DNA of 64,000 nt from Citrobacter sp. MGH106 (GCF_001037495.1 NZ_KQ089822.1:3987938-4051937); one strand, 5' to 3'; shown: positions 27,594 to 40,492, counted from the stretch's first letter. Notes: generated from the letters alone by a model not told the origin. Translations and numbers: made by a program.

Positions 27594-28562
27594 TTGTTAA
27601 ACTCATTTAAGCTTTCGCTACAATACATTCTGCCAAAACTATGGCTCACTCGCCTGGCGGGTTGGGGTGCGAGCAAACGAGCAGGATGGCTAACTAAGCT
27701 GGTTATCGATCTGTTCGTGAAATACTACAAGGTCGATATGACAGAGGCGCAAAAGCCGGACACCGCCAGCTATCGCACCTTCAATGACTTCTTTGTCCGC
27801 CCATTACGTGACGATGTACGCCCTATTAATACCGATCCAAATGTTCTGGTCATGCCGGCTGATGGCGTGATTAATCAACTGGGAAACATCGAAGAAGATA
27901 AACTTCTGCAGGCCAAAGGGCATAGCTATAGCCTTGAAGCGCTGCTGGCAGGCAACTACCAGATGGCGGACAAATTCCGCAATGGTACGTTTGTAACCAC
28001 TTACCTCTCGCCGCGTGATTACCACCGCGTACATATGCCGTGTAACGGTATCCTGCGGGAAATGCTGTATGTGCCTGGCGACCTTTTCTCAGTAAATATC
28101 CTGACCGCGCAAAACGTACCAAACCTGTTTGCCCGTAACGAGCGCGTTATTTGTCTGTTTGATACTGAATTCGGCCCGATGGTACAGATTCTGGTTGGCG
28201 CAACCATCGTCGGTAGTATTGAAACGGTTTGGGCCGGCACCATTACTCCGCCGCGTGAAGGAGTCATTAAACGCTGGACATGGCCTGCCGGTGAAAGCGA
28301 AGGTTCCGTGGCACTGCTAAAAGGTCAGGAAATGGGCCGCTTTAAGCTCGGTTCAACCGTTATTAACCTGTTTGCACCAGGCAAAGTTAACCTGGTTGAG
28401 CAGTTGCAGGATCTTTCGGTCACTAAAATCGGTCAACCGATGGCAATTTCTACCGAGTCTTTCGTAACGCCAGAAGCTGAACCTAACCCACTGCCGAAGG
28501 AAGAGATCGAAGCAGAACACGACGTCAGCCCGCTGGTTGATGACAAAAAAGACGAAGGTTAA
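27594..28562 (+). CDS. psd: Phosphatidylserine decarboxylase proenzyme
   Basis: Psd makes phosphatidylethanolamine from phosphatidylserine at the inner membrane. The proenzyme cleaves itself within LGST ([11 protein letters not shown], about residues 252-255), turning the serine into the pyruvoyl cofactor. The 322-residue length equals E. coli. The start codon is TTG at 27594 behind the strong ribosome site GGAGG. It is followed 17 bases later by mscM, so the two are probably co-transcribed. Confidence 0.95.
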   Translation: MLNSFKLSLQYILPKLWLTRLAGWGASKRAGWLTKLVIDLFVKYYKVDMTEAQKPDTASYRTFNDFFVRPLRDDVRPINTDPNVLVMPADGVINQLGNIEEDKLLQAKGHSYSLEALLAGNYQMADKFRNGTFVTTYLSPRDYHRVHMPCNGILREMLYVPGDLFSVNILTAQNVPNLFARNERVICLFDTEFGPMVQILVGATIVGSIETVWAGTITPPREGVIKRWTWPAGESEGSVALLKGQEMGRFKLGSTVINLFAPGKVNLVEQLQDLSVTKIGQPMAISTESFVTPEAEPNPLPKEEIEAEHDVSPLVDDKKDEG

Positions 28563-28579
28563 ACATAGGAATCGCTGCT

Positions 28580-31500
28580 GTGCGCCTGATTATCACTTTA
28601 CTGATGGCCTGGTGCCTCAGCCTGGGGGCGCACTCTGCGACGGCCCCCGATGCCAAACAAATCACTCAGGAACTGGAGCAGGCCAAAGCGGCTAAGCCCG
28701 CTCAGCCAGAAGCCGTTGAGGCGCTCCAGTCCGCGCTGAATGCCCTTGAGGAGCGTAAAGGCTCCCTTGAGCGTGCCGAACAGTATCAGCAGGTTATTGA
28801 TAACTTCCCCAAACTGTCCGCAACGTTACGCGCGCAGCTTAGCAATCTGCGTGACGAACCGCGCAGCGTGCCGACTGGCCTGACTACTGATGCGTTAAAC
28901 CAGGAGATCCTCCAGGTCAGCAGCCAGTTGTTGGAAAAAAGCCGCCAGGCCCAGCAGGAACAAGATCGCGCACGCGAAATCGCCGACTCATTAAGCCAGC
29001 TTCCGCAACAGCAAACCGATGCGCGCCGTCAGTTAAATGATATTGAGCGACGTCTGGGGGCAGCCAGCAGCAACTCTCCACTGAATCAGGCGATGCAGGC
29101 TGAATCGGCCAAACTCAAAGCCCAGGTCGATGAGCTGGAACTGGCACAGCTTTCCGCGAACAACCGCCAGGAACTGGCGCGCATGCGCTCCGAACTGGCA
29201 GAAAAACAGAGCCAACAACTCGACGCGTACCTGCAGGCATTACGTAATCAACTCAATAGTCAGCGTCAGCGTGAAGCCGAGCGGGCGCTGGAAAGCACCG
29301 AACTACTGGCAGAGAACAGTGCGGGGCTGCCAGAAGGCATTGTTGACCAGTTCAAGGTTAACCGTGAGCTGTCTCAGGCCTTAAACCAGCAGGCGCAGCG
29401 TATGGACCTGGTCGCCTCTCAACAGCGGCAGGCCACCAGCCAAACGCTGCAGGTGCGACAGGCATTAAATACGTTGCGGGAGCAGTCACAGTGGCTTGGT
29501 GCCTCGAATATGCTGGGAGAAGCCCTGCGCGCGCAAGTCTCCCGCCTGCCAGAAATGCCTAAGCCTCAACAGCTAGATACAGAAATGGCGCAACTTCGCG
29601 TACACCGAATGCGCTATGAAGATCTCCTTAATAAACAGCCGCAGTTGCGCCAGATCCATCAGGCCGATGGACAACCACTTACCGCAGAGCAAGAGCGTAT
29701 CCTCAACGCCCAACTGCGTACTCAGCGTGAACTACTGAACTCCCTGTTACAGGGCGGCGATACGCTGATCCTCGAATTGACCAAGCTGAAAGTCTCCAAC
29801 AGCCAACTGGAAGATGCGCTGAAAGAGGTCAATGAGGCAACTCACCGCTATCTGTTCTGGACGTCTGACGTCAGCCCAATATCACTTTCCTGGCCTGTCG
29901 ACTTAGTCCAGGATCTGCGTCGTCTTATCTCATTAGACACGTTTAATCAACTTGGCAAAGCCAGCATTATGATGTTGACCAGCAAGGAAACGCTGCTGCC
30001 GCTTTTCGCAGCGCTGGTGTTGGTTGGGTTTAGCCTCTATTCGCGTAAGCACTTCACTCGCTTTCTCGAACGATCGTCAGCGCGGGTGGGAAAAGTAACC
30101 CAGGATCATTTTTGGCTGACGTTGCGCACAGTGTTTTGGTCGATACTCGTCGCTTCCCCATTGCCGGTACTGTGGGCAACTCTGGGTTATGGTTTGCAGG
30201 AAGCCTGGCCCTATCCTCTGGCCGTCGCGATAGGCGATGGCGTTACAGCAACGGTACCAATGCTGTGGGTAGTGATGATTTGCGCTACCTTCGCACGCCC
30301 TAACGGTTTGTTCATTGCCCACTTTGGCTGGCCGCGTAACCGTGTCGCTAAGGCAATGCACTATTACCTGATGAGCATCGGACTGATTGTCCCGCTCATC
30401 ATGGCGGTGATCATGTTTGATAATCTCAATGACCGGGAATTCTCCGCCTCTCTGGGGCGCCTGTGCTTTATTTTGATTTGTGGGGCACTGGCGCTCGTGA
30501 CCCTGAGTCTGAAACGCGCCGGAATACCGTTATATCTCGATAAAGAGGGCAACGGTGACAACATGGTCAACAGTATGCTGTGGAATATGCTGATGGGCGC
30601 ACCACTCATTGCGATTCTCGCGGCTGCCGTAGGCTACCTGGCAACGGCGCAAGCACTGCTGGCTCGTCTGGAAACATCTGTAGCTATCTGGTTCTTATTG
30701 TTGGTGATTTATCACGTCATTCGCCGCTGGATGCTGATTCAGCGCCGCCGTCTGGCATTCGATCGCGCCAAACATCGACGGGCAGAAATGCTGGCACAAC
30801 GCGCACGTGGCGAAGAAGAACCGCCGCATTCCACCAGCCTTGAAGGGGCGATTGATGTCGATGAAAGCGAAGTGGACCTTGACGCTATCAGCGCACAATC
30901 ACTGCGCCTGGTACGTTCTATCCTGATGCTGATCGCCCTGCTTTCGGTTATCGTGCTGTGGTCAGAAATTCACTCTGCCTTCGGCTTCCTGGAGAACATC
31001 TCATTATGGGATGTCACCTCCACGGTACAAGGCGTAGAAAGCTTAGAGCCGATAACGCTGGGCGCGGTATTAATTGCGATTCTGGTGTTTATCATCACCA
31101 CTCAGTTAGTACGTAACTTGCCCGCGCTGCTGGAGTTGGCACTGTTACAGCATCTGGATTTAACACCCGGCACGGGTTATGCCATCACCACCATTACCAA
31201 ATACCTGCTGATGCTGATTGGTGGCCTGGTTGGCTTCTCAATGATTGGTATTGAGTGGTCCAAACTGCAATGGCTGGTTGCCGCGCTCGGTGTGGGGTTG
31301 GGTTTCGGTTTGCAGGAGATCTTCGCCAACTTTATTTCCGGCCTGATCATCCTGTTTGAAAAACCCATCCGCATTGGCGATACGGTGACAATTCGCGATC
31401 TTACCGGTAGCGTGACGAAAATTAACACCCGCGCCACCACAATCAGCGACTGGGACCGTAAAGAAATCATCGTGCCCAACAAAGCGTTCATCACCGAACA

Positions 31501-31894
31501 GTTCATCAACTGGTCGCTATCCGACTCGGTCACTCGTGTGGTGTTAACTATTCCGGCACCGTCGGAGGCCAACAGCGAGGAGGTCACGCAAATCCTGCTT
31601 ACCGCCGCGCATCGCTGTTCGCTGGTTATCGACACCCCGGCACCGGAAGTCTTCCTGGTTGATCTTCAGCAAGGGATTCAGATCTTCGAATTGCGTATCT
31701 ATGCCGCAGAAATGGGGCACCGCATGCCATTGCGCCATGAGATCCATCAGTTGATTCTGGCGGGCTTCCGTGAGCATGGCATTGATATGCCATTCCCACC
31801 ATTCCAGATGCGTCTGGAAAGCCTGAATGGTAAGCAAACAGGGAGAACGTTAAGTTCTGCGGGCAGAGGCAGTCGTCCGGCAGGAAGCTTGTAA
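28580..31894 (+). CDS. mscM: Mechanosensitive channel of miniconductance
   Basis: MscM (YjeP) is a large MscS-family channel that opens under membrane tension and protects against osmotic downshock. The 1104-residue precursor has an N-terminal signal sequence, a long periplasmic coiled-coil region rich in Gln and Glu (about 25-470), multiple membrane segments, and the C-terminal MscS core, where the pore helix reads GVGLGFGLQEIFANF near residue 900. The start is GTG at 28580. It follows psd closely and ends at a REP hairpin. Confidence 0.93.
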   Translation: MRLIITLLMAWCLSLGAHSATAPDAKQITQELEQAKAAKPAQPEAVEALQSALNALEERKGSLERAEQYQQVIDNFPKLSATLRAQLSNLRDEPRSVPTGLTTDALNQEILQVSSQLLEKSRQAQQEQDRAREIADSLSQLPQQQTDARRQLNDIERRLGAASSNSPLNQAMQAESAKLKAQVDELELAQLSANNRQELARMRSELAEKQSQQLDAYLQALRNQLNSQRQREAERALESTELLAENSAGLPEGIVDQFKVNRELSQALNQQAQRMDLVASQQRQATSQTLQVRQALNTLREQSQWLGASNMLGEALRAQVSRLPEMPKPQQLDTEMAQLRVHRMRYEDLLNKQPQLRQIHQADGQPLTAEQERILNAQLRTQRELLNSLLQGGDTLILELTKLKVSNSQLEDALKEVNEATHRYLFWTSDVSPISLSWPVDLVQDLRRLISLDTFNQLGKASIMMLTSKETLLPLFAALVLVGFSLYSRKHFTRFLERSSARVGKVTQDHFWLTLRTVFWSILVASPLPVLWATLGYGLQEAWPYPLAVAIGDGVTATVPMLWVVMICATFARPNGLFIAHFGWPRNRVAKAMHYYLMSIGLIVPLIMAVIMFDNLNDREFSASLGRLCFILICGALALVTLSLKRAGIPLYLDKEGNGDNMVNSMLWNMLMGAPLIAILAAAVGYLATAQALLARLETSVAIWFLLLVIYHVIRRWMLIQRRRLAFDRAKHRRAEMLAQRARGEEEPPHSTSLEGAIDVDESEVDLDAISAQSLRLVRSILMLIALLSVIVLWSEIHSAFGFLENISLWDVTSTVQGVESLEPITLGAVLIAILVFIITTQLVRNLPALLELALLQHLDLTPGTGYAITTITKYLLMLIGGLVGFSMIGIEWSKLQWLVAALGVGLGFGLQEIFANFISGLIILFEKPIRIGDTVTIRDLTGSVTKINTRATTISDWDRKEIIVPNKAFITEQFINWSLSDSVTRVVLTIPAPSEANSEEVTQILLTAAHRCSLVIDTPAPEVFLVDLQQGIQIFELRIYAAEMGHRMPLRHEIHQLILAGFREHGIDMPFPPFQMRLESLNGKQTGRTLSSAGRGSRPAGSL

Positions 31895-31900
31895 TGGGTG

Positions 31901-31940
31901 TCTTGCCGGATGGCAGCGCTAACGCGTCTATCCGGCAAGA
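31901..31940. repeat. REP-like hairpin between mscM and yjeM
   Basis: TCTTGCCGGAT and ATCCGGCAAGA form an 11-bp perfect stem around an 18-base internal segment. It lies between the convergent ends of mscM and yjeM and may stabilise or end both transcripts. Confidence 0.65.
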
Positions 31941-31943
31941 TGA

Positions 31944-33446
31944 TTACTCAGCCGCCCACTCTGGCTCACAGGCCATGCGACGACTGTAGTTCTGATAAAT
32001 CGCCATGGCCAGCAGTGAGAAGAATATCGGGCCACCTATCATCCACAGCGCACTATTCCAGTCTCCGGCTTCAATCACTGGCTGGATGATGGTAAATACG
32101 TTGGCAAACGTTACCACCAGCACCACCACGCTCGTTGCCAGCAACGTTGCGGCCCGGGTTTTAAAAATCACAAACGGCCTTTCCAGCCCCTCACGGGATT
32201 TAAAGAAAGGGAAAGCCAGTGCAAGGAACAGATACGGCAACGTCATTGATACGTTCGCCATCAGCGTCAGTTTGTTATAAAACGCGGAAGCAGTATCGCC
32301 ACCAAATGAAACCAACAGAATAAACAGGCTCACCAGCAGACACTGCATCCACATTGCCATCGTCGGCATACCCATGGTATTGAGCTTCGTCATTGGCGCA
32401 GGCCACAATGCTTTTGGCGTTCCCTGAATAATTGCTTTCAATGGCGAGTAGCTGAGCGTAAAGAAAGCACCGGTATAAGCGAGGAACATGGAAAGCCCAG
32501 TGATACGCGCAAACCAAATGCCCATGGTCATCGCAGATTCAGGAGACAAATGCAATGCATTACCCAATGTCACCCCCAGACTTTTCATCAGGATATAAGT
32601 AATATTGCCAAGGTTAACCGAGCTATTACTTAATACCTGCTGCCAGTTGGTGCTAACGCCCCATAAAAATATGGCCAGCGAATAACCAATTGAAATCACT
32701 ATTGCGGCAAAAACAATTCCTTTTGCAAAATTCTTTTCTGGTTTATCCGTTTTATCAACCAGCCCACCCACAGCTTCAATTCCACCATAAGCAAAAATAG
32801 CAAATACAACAAATGACAACATGGCCAGACCGGACTGATATCCCGGATTAGGTGAGGAGACAAAATTAATATCCTGCGCAAAGTGACCACCTGTTAATAA
32901 CAAAATAGCGATACTCGCTAACAACAAAACTAAATTAAGACACATTACGGCAATTCCGCCCACAGCCGTAATACGGGCAATTTTATTAATACCTTTGGAA
33001 GCGACACCCGTCACCAAAATCATCCAGCCTACGGCGAGCAACCCAACAACCTGCGTTGGCTCAAGTCCCGCGATACGCCATTGCTGCGTCATATCTGCGC
33101 CGAATAAAAAGGTGGAAAAAGGCACCCAGACTTTTGCCGCGGTGCTCACCATCCAAATCACATAAGAGGAGAACCACATAAACGTACCGATAAACGCATA
33201 GCGCGGTCCAACGCTATTATTCATCCACGAATAGATCCCCCCTTCTTCTTTACGATAGGCAGATCCCATTTCCGCCATCATTAAGGCAAATGGAATAAAG
33301 AATAATAATGCAGAAAATACATACCATGGAATGGCGCTATAACCCATTAAATAAAAAGCTGAAGGGCTATTTGCAAATCCGAAAACTGACGTGAATATCA
33401 TAAGGATGAGGCCTGACAGGCTCATCTTCTTTATTGTTTGGGTCAT
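31944..33446 (-). CDS. yjeM: APC-family amino acid transporter YjeM
   Basis: A 500-residue inner-membrane protein of the amino acid-polyamine-organocation superfamily, with about 12 hydrophobic segments and the N-terminal ...FGFANSPSAFYLMGYSA segment typical of the glutamate/GABA antiporter-like branch. The substrate is not established. In E. coli yjeN and yjeO lie between it and mscM; here they are absent. It has its own start region with a 221-base gap to epmA. Confidence 0.88.
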   Translation of the reverse strand: MTQTIKKMSLSGLILMIFTSVFGFANSPSAFYLMGYSAIPWYVFSALLFFIPFALMMAEMGSAYRKEEGGIYSWMNNSVGPRYAFIGTFMWFSSYVIWMVSTAAKVWVPFSTFLFGADMTQQWRIAGLEPTQVVGLLAVGWMILVTGVASKGINKIARITAVGGIAVMCLNLVLLLASIAILLLTGGHFAQDINFVSSPNPGYQSGLAMLSFVVFAIFAYGGIEAVGGLVDKTDKPEKNFAKGIVFAAIVISIGYSLAIFLWGVSTNWQQVLSNSSVNLGNITYILMKSLGVTLGNALHLSPESAMTMGIWFARITGLSMFLAYTGAFFTLSYSPLKAIIQGTPKALWPAPMTKLNTMGMPTMAMWMQCLLVSLFILLVSFGGDTASAFYNKLTLMANVSMTLPYLFLALAFPFFKSREGLERPFVIFKTRAATLLATSVVVLVVTFANVFTIIQPVIEAGDWNSALWMIGGPIFFSLLAMAIYQNYSRRMACEPEWAAE

Positions 33447-33606
33447 TAAACTATCCCTTACTCTGGAACGCGCAGGTTAAACCGCGTCCACATGTTTACA
33501 CTGTCCTCCAGGCGGAGGTCAGCCATCAAAAAATCAAACCAGAATTGATACCTGAATAACGGCAAATATCCAGATTTAAACTGTGTCTATAAAGATGAAA
33601 TTGAAA

Positions 33607-33642
33607 AAAAAAGCTACAAAATGGCGCATTACGCGCCATTTA
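33607..33642 (-). terminator. Terminator after epmA
   Basis: On the minus strand AAATGGCGC and GCGCCATTT form a 9-bp stem with a five-base loop (33619-33641), followed within 15 bases by a run of T. It lies 26 bases after the epmA stop. Confidence 0.75.
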
Positions 33643-33667
33643 TTTTACTGCGGGGAGATTTTCAGAT

Positions 33668-34645
33668 TCACGCCCTATCGACGGTAAAGGCGATAACATC
33701 GGCCAGGCTATCAGCACCCAGCGCCAGCATCACCAGACGATCAACCCCAAGCGCCACACCGGAACAATCCGGCATACCGACCTTGAGCGCTTCAAGCAGG
33801 TTGTTGTCGATTGGCTGCTGCGGCAAGCCACGAGCGGCACGTTTGCGATTATCCTGCTCGAAGCGTTGCTGCTGCTCACGCGCATCGGTCAGCTCATGGA
33901 AACCATTCGCCAGTTCAATACCCTTGTAGTAAACCTCAAAACGTTCAGCAACGCGGTGATCTTCGGTACTAATTTGTGCCAGCGATGCCTGGCTGGCCGG
34001 GAAGTGATACACAAACGCCGGTTTGTCTTTCCCAATATGTGGCTCAACCCCCATCGTAAACAGCAACTGTAACAGGGTATCCCGGTCTTCTTCAGTATCA
34101 GCGATGTTGCTGAGATCCAATTTAGCCGCCACTTCACGCAATTGGGTCTTATCCGCTGACAGTGGATCGATTTCCAGATGACGCTGGAAGGCTTGCTGGT
34201 ATGAGAGGCTTTCCGCAGGGGAACAATCCAGCACTTGCTGGAGTAAATCATCCACTTCATTCATCAGGCGATACATGTCGTAATGGGGACGATACCACTC
34301 GAGCATGGTGAATTCAGGGTTGTGATGACGTCCCATCTCTTCATTACGAAAGCTTCTGCACAGTTGATATACCGGGCCGCATCCTGCCACCAGCAGGCGC
34401 TTCATATGGTATTCCGGGCTGGTCATTAAATAGAGGTTCATCCCCTGAGAATGTCCAGGGCCAACGAAACGCGTTTCGAACGGGAACAGGTGAATGTCCG
34501 TAACCGTCGCCTGACTCATACAAGGTGTCTCAACCTCAAGCACGCCACGATCGGCAAAAAAGCGACGAATCTCCGCTATAATTGCAGCTCGTTTTAACAG
34601 ATTGGGGATGGACGCGCTCGGCTGCCAGGTTGCCGTTTCGCTCAT
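33668..34645 (-). CDS. epmA: EF-P--(R)-beta-lysine ligase
   Basis: EpmA (PoxA/GenX/YjeA) activates (R)-beta-lysine as the adenylate and attaches it to a lysine of elongation factor P. It is a paralogue of the catalytic core of class II lysyl-tRNA synthetase and lacks the tRNA anticodon-binding domain. Class II motifs are visible: [17 protein letters not shown] (motif 2) and [15 protein letters not shown] (motif 3). Length is 325 residues. Its substrate EF-P and partner EpmB are encoded about 8-9 kb to the right. It diverges from frdA. Confidence 0.95.
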   Translation of the reverse strand: MSETATWQPSASIPNLLKRAAIIAEIRRFFADRGVLEVETPCMSQATVTDIHLFPFETRFVGPGHSQGMNLYLMTSPEYHMKRLLVAGCGPVYQLCRSFRNEEMGRHHNPEFTMLEWYRPHYDMYRLMNEVDDLLQQVLDCSPAESLSYQQAFQRHLEIDPLSADKTQLREVAAKLDLSNIADTEEDRDTLLQLLFTMGVEPHIGKDKPAFVYHFPASQASLAQISTEDHRVAERFEVYYKGIELANGFHELTDAREQQQRFEQDNRKRAARGLPQQPIDNNLLEALKVGMPDCSGVALGVDRLVMLALGADSLADVIAFTVDRA

Positions 34646-34821
34646 GGTTATTTCTCCGATTTAAGACAAGGGCACGAAGTCTACTCGTATCGCGTTAGCG
34701 AGACAAATTTCACGCGGGAATAATAAACACTGGCTGGCGGGTAAAAAAAGCAACATTGGGTGGTTTAGTAATTAAATTAATCAAATTCAATGATAATTCA
34801 GCCCTCTGATACGCTAAAAAA

Positions 34822-34863
34822 ATCGAACACGTCAAATTTCCCTCACATCCCTAAGACTATACT
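34822..34863 (+). promoter_or_regulatory. FNR-dependent frdA promoter
   Basis: A degenerate FNR box (ATCGA N4 GTCAA, 34822-34835) sits upstream of -10 TATACT (34858-34863). The spacing puts the FNR centre about 41.5 bases before the expected start, the class II arrangement known for the E. coli frd promoter. The surrounding sequence, including CCTATAAAGGAGCAGTGGAA, matches E. coli. Confidence 0.7.
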
Positions 34864-34901
34864 ATTGTACCTATAAAGGAGCAGTGGAAACGCGTTCATA
34901 A

Positions 34902-34938
34902 CCTGTCTGAATCAGATTAAGCATCTGATTCAGACAGG
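34902..34938 (+). other. Perfect 16-bp hairpin in the frdA leader
   Basis: Positions 34902-34917 and 34923-34938 are exact reverse complements, with a 5-base loop. It lies between the promoter and the frdA ribosome-binding site, is not followed by a T run, and so is not a terminator. It could stabilise the mRNA or shape its 5' end. Confidence 0.75.
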
Positions 34939-34968
34939 GATGAAATAACAACAATCTGGAGGAATGTC

Positions 34969-36759
34969 GTGCAAACCTTTCAAGCCGATCTTGCCATTAT
35001 AGGCGCCGGTGGCGCGGGATTACGTGCTGCAATTGCTGCTGCGCAAGCAAATCCCAACGCTAAAATCGCACTGATCTCAAAAGTGTACCCAATGCGCAGC
35101 CATACCGTTGCTGCCGAAGGCGGCTCTGCTGCTGTCGCGCAGGATCATGACAGCTTTGACTACCATTTTCACGATACGGTAGCAGGCGGAGACTGGCTGT
35201 GTGAGCAGGATGTCGTGGATTACTTTGTCCACCACTGCCCAACTGAAATGACGCAACTGGAACAATGGGGTTGCCCATGGAGCCGCCGTGAAGACGGTAG
35301 CGTCAACGTACGTCGCTTCGGCGGCATGAAAATTGAGCGTACCTGGTTTGCCGCGGATAAAACCGGCTTCCATATGCTGCATACTCTGTTCCAAACTTCT
35401 TTGCAGTTCCCTCAAATTCAGCGTTTTGACGAACATTTCGTTCTGGATATCCTGGTTGATGACGGTCATGTTCGCGGCCTGGTTGCCATGAACATGATGG
35501 AAGGCACTCTGGTACAAATCCGTGCTAACGCAGTGGTGATGGCAACGGGCGGCGCAGGCCGTGTATACCGTTACAACACCAACGGCGGCATCGTAACTGG
35601 TGACGGTATGGGTATGGCGCTGAACCACGGCGTTCCGCTGCGCGATATGGAGTTCGTTCAGTATCACCCGACTGGTCTGCCAGGATCCGGTATCCTGATG
35701 ACCGAAGGCTGCCGTGGTGAAGGCGGTATTCTGGTCAACAAAGATGGCTACCGTTATCTGCAGGACTACGGCATGGGCCCGGAAACTCCGCTGGGTGAGC
35801 CGAAGAACAAATATATGGAACTGGGTCCGCGCGACAAAGTTTCTCAGGCTTTCTGGCATGAATGGCGCAAAGGCAACACTATCTCCACTCCGCGTGGCGA
35901 TGTCGTTCACCTCGACCTGCGTCACCTCGGCGAGAAAAAACTGCTCGAACGCTTACCGTTTATCTGCGAACTGGCGAAAGCCTACGTGGGTGTCGATCCG
36001 GTAAAAGAACCGATCCCGGTACGTCCGACCGCACACTACACCATGGGCGGTATCGAAACCGATCAGAACTGCGAAACTCGCATTAAAGGTCTGTTCGCTG
36101 TCGGTGAATGTTCATCTGTAGGTCTGCATGGTGCTAACCGTCTGGGCTCTAACTCCCTGGCTGAACTGGTGGTCTTTGGTCGTCTGGCCGGTGAACAAGC
36201 GATGGAACGTGCGTCTACAGCGAGCACCGCTAACGATGCAGCACTGAATGCGCAGGTTGCCTCCGTTGAACAACGTCTGAAAGATCTGGTTAACCAAGAA
36301 GGTAACGAGAACTGGTCGAAGATCCGCGACGAAATGGGCATCTCCATGGAAGAAGGTTGCGGTATCTACCGTACACCAGAACTCATGCAGAAAACCGTTG
36401 ATAAGCTGGCTGAACTGCAGGAACGCTTCAAACGCGTACGTATCACCGACACTTCCAGCGTCTTCAACACTGACCTGCTGTACACCATCGAACTGGGTCA
36501 TGGTCTGAACGTTGCTGAATGTATGGCGCACTCTGCTCTGGCGCGTAAAGAATCACGCGGCGCGCATCAGCGTCTGGATGAAGGCTGCACCGAGCGTGAC
36601 GACGTCAACTTCCTTAAACATACCCTCGCCTTCCGCGATGCTGATGGCACAACTCGCCTGGAATACAGCGACGTGAAAATCACCACTCTGCCGCCAGCTA
36701 AACGTATGTACGGTGGCGAAGCGGAAGCAGCCGATAAGAAGGAGAAGGCGAATGGCTGA
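34969..36759 (+). CDS. frdA: Fumarate reductase flavoprotein subunit
   Basis: FrdA reduces fumarate to succinate as terminal electron acceptor in anaerobic respiration. The 596-residue subunit has the FAD-binding motif [15 protein letters not shown], the covalent flavin histidine His45 in SHTVAAEGG, and the active-site region [16 protein letters not shown]. coli has 602 residues; the difference is in the charged C-terminal tail. The start is GTG at 34969 behind GGAGG. It overlaps frdB by 8 bases. Confidence 0.97.
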   Translation: MQTFQADLAIIGAGGAGLRAAIAAAQANPNAKIALISKVYPMRSHTVAAEGGSAAVAQDHDSFDYHFHDTVAGGDWLCEQDVVDYFVHHCPTEMTQLEQWGCPWSRREDGSVNVRRFGGMKIERTWFAADKTGFHMLHTLFQTSLQFPQIQRFDEHFVLDILVDDGHVRGLVAMNMMEGTLVQIRANAVVMATGGAGRVYRYNTNGGIVTGDGMGMALNHGVPLRDMEFVQYHPTGLPGSGILMTEGCRGEGGILVNKDGYRYLQDYGMGPETPLGEPKNKYMELGPRDKVSQAFWHEWRKGNTISTPRGDVVHLDLRHLGEKKLLERLPFICELAKAYVGVDPVKEPIPVRPTAHYTMGGIETDQNCETRIKGLFAVGECSSVGLHGANRLGSNSLAELVVFGRLAGEQAMERASTASTANDAALNAQVASVEQRLKDLVNQEGNENWSKIRDEMGISMEEGCGIYRTPELMQKTVDKLAELQERFKRVRITDTSSVFNTDLLYTIELGHGLNVAECMAHSALARKESRGAHQRLDEGCTERDDVNFLKHTLAFRDADGTTRLEYSDVKITTLPPAKRMYGGEAEAADKKEKANG

Positions 36760-37486
36760 GATGAAAAACCTGAAAGTTGAGGTGGTGCGCTATAACCCGG
36801 AAGTGGACACCGCACCGCACAGTGCTTTCTATGAAGTTCCTTATGATGAAACAACGTCACTGCTGGATGCGTTGAACTACATCAAAGATAACCTGGCACC
36901 GGACCTGAGCTATCGCTGGTCTTGCCGTATGGCTATCTGCGGCTCCTGCGGCATGATGGTCAACAACGTGCCTAAACTGGCGTGCAAAACCTTCCTGCGT
37001 GAATACACCAACGGCATGAAGATTGAAGCGCTGGCTAACTTCCCGATTGAACGCGATCTGGTCGTCGATATGACGCACTTTATCGAAAGTCTGGAAGCTA
37101 TCAAGCCGTACATCATTGGTAACCCGCGTACACCGGATCAGGGTCCAAACACCCAGACTCCGGCACAGATGGCGAAGTATCATCAGTTCTCCGGTTGCAT
37201 CAACTGTGGTCTGTGCTACGCAGCGTGCCCGCAGTTCGGCCTGAACCCTGAGTTCATTGGACCGGCCGCGATTACGCTGGCACATCGTTATAACGAAGAT
37301 AGCCGCGACCACGGTAAGAAGGAGCGTATGGCTCAGTTGAACAGCCCGAACGGCGTTTGGACCTGTACTTTCGTGGGCTATTGCTCCGAAGTCTGCCCGA
37401 AACACGTCGATCCGGCTGCGGCCATTCAGCAGGGTAAAGTAGAAAGTTCAAAAGACTTTCTTATCGCAACCCTGAAACCACGCTAA
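36752..37486 (+). CDS. frdB: Fumarate reductase iron-sulfur subunit
   Basis: FrdB carries electrons from menaquinol at FrdCD to the FrdA flavin through [2Fe-2S], [4Fe-4S] and [3Fe-4S] clusters. The cysteine motifs [24 protein letters not shown] and [11 protein letters not shown] are all present. The ATG at 36752 ([12 protein letters not shown]) gives 244 residues as in E. coli and overlaps the frdA stop. Confidence 0.97.
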   Translation: MAEMKNLKVEVVRYNPEVDTAPHSAFYEVPYDETTSLLDALNYIKDNLAPDLSYRWSCRMAICGSCGMMVNNVPKLACKTFLREYTNGMKIEALANFPIERDLVVDMTHFIESLEAIKPYIIGNPRTPDQGPNTQTPAQMAKYHQFSGCINCGLCYAACPQFGLNPEFIGPAAITLAHRYNEDSRDHGKKERMAQLNSPNGVWTCTFVGYCSEVCPKHVDPAAAIQQGKVESSKDFLIATLKPR

Positions 37487-37496
37487 GGAGTGCAAG

Positions 37497-37892
37497 ATGA
37501 CGACTAAACGCAAACCCTATGTGCGGCCAATGACGTCCACCTGGTGGAAAAAGCTGCCATTTTATCGCTTTTACATGCTGCGCGAAGGTACAGCGGTTCC
37601 GGCAGTCTGGTTCAGTATTGAACTGATTTTCGGTCTGTTTGCTCTCAAGCATGGTGCTGAATCCTGGATGGGCTTTGTCGGCTTTTTGCAAAACCCGGTA
37701 GTGGTGATCCTCAATCTGGTTGTTCTGGCAGCAGCGCTGTTGCATACCAAAACCTGGTTTGAACTGGCACCGAAAGCTGCCAACATCATCGTAAAAGACG
37801 AAAAAATGGGGCCGGAGCCGATCATCAAAGGTCTCTGGGTAGTTACTGCGGTTGCGACCGTAGTCATTCTGTATGTTGCCCTGTACTGGTAA
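37497..37892 (+). CDS. frdC: Fumarate reductase membrane anchor subunit C
   Basis: A 131-residue hydrophobic subunit with three membrane segments that anchors FrdAB and, with FrdD, forms the menaquinol sites. The N-terminal [20 protein letters not shown] segment is family-typical. It lies 10 bases after frdB and 10 bases before frdD. Confidence 0.96.
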   Translation: MTTKRKPYVRPMTSTWWKKLPFYRFYMLREGTAVPAVWFSIELIFGLFALKHGAESWMGFVGFLQNPVVVILNLVVLAAALLHTKTWFELAPKAANIIVKDEKMGPEPIIKGLWVVTAVATVVILYVALYW

Positions 37893-37902
37893 GGAGTCCG
37901 GG

Positions 37903-38262
37903 ATGATTAATCCAAATCCAAAACGCTCTGACGAACCCGTATTTTGGGGCCTGTTCGGTGCAGGTGGTATGTGGGGCGCAATCATTGCGCCGGTAGTGGT
38001 TCTGCTGGTTGGCATTATGCTGCCGCTGGGGCTTTTCCCGGGCGATGCGCTGAGCTATGAGCGCGTGCTGGCATTTGCCCAGAGCTTCATCGGACGGGCA
38101 TTTCTGTTCCTGATGATCGTTCTGCCGCTGTGGTGCGGTTTACACCGTATGCACCATGCCATGCATGACCTGAAAATCCACGTGCCAGCTGGCAAGTGGG
38201 TATTCTACGGTCTGGCTGCAATCCTGACGGTAGTAACAGCGATCGGTATTCTGACTATCTAA
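37903..38262 (+). CDS. frdD: Fumarate reductase membrane anchor subunit D
   Basis: A 119-residue second membrane anchor of fumarate reductase, with three hydrophobic segments and the conserved [16 protein letters not shown] loop. The ATG at 37903 ([12 protein letters not shown]) fits the family; a longer open frame begins inside frdC. It is the last frd gene and is followed by a strong terminator that reaches the end of ampR. Confidence 0.96.
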   Translation: MINPNPKRSDEPVFWGLFGAGGMWGAIIAPVVVLLVGIMLPLGLFPGDALSYERVLAFAQSFIGRAFLFLMIVLPLWCGLHRMHHAMHDLKIHVPAGKWVFYGLAAILTVVTAIGILTI

Positions 38263-38280
38263 TCGCATGCGTGACTTATC

Positions 38281-38303
38281 AGGCCCGCCACTGGCGGGCC
38301 TTT

Positions 38304-38306
<3 letters not shown>
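38281..38306 (+). terminator. frd operon terminator overlapping the ampR 3' end
   Basis: AGGCCCGCC and GGCGGGCCT form a perfect 9-bp stem with a 3-base loop, followed by TTTTATTT. The T run overlaps the stop codon of convergent ampR at 38304. In E. coli the same terminator sits next to the ampC promoter. Confidence 0.9.
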
Positions 38307-40456
<2,150 letters not shown>

Positions 40457-40464
40457 CTGAGTTT

Positions 40465-40492
40465 GAGGTCCGAATCTTCGGGCCTCCTTTCT
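40465..40492 (+). terminator. Probable terminator after ampC
   Basis: GAGGTCCGAA and TTCGGGCCTC form an imperfect 10-bp stem with a short loop, followed by CTTTCTT, 9 bases after the ampC stop. The T run is weak. Confidence 0.55.

Noticed and set aside
34902..34938. Rho-independent terminator before frdA
   Set aside because: The stem is strong but no T run follows, and it lies between a known promoter and the gene's ribosome site.
35077..35925. 282-residue open frame antisense to frdA, and a 264-residue one antisense to dcuA
   Set aside because: Both lie wholly within well-supported genes and show no protein-family features.
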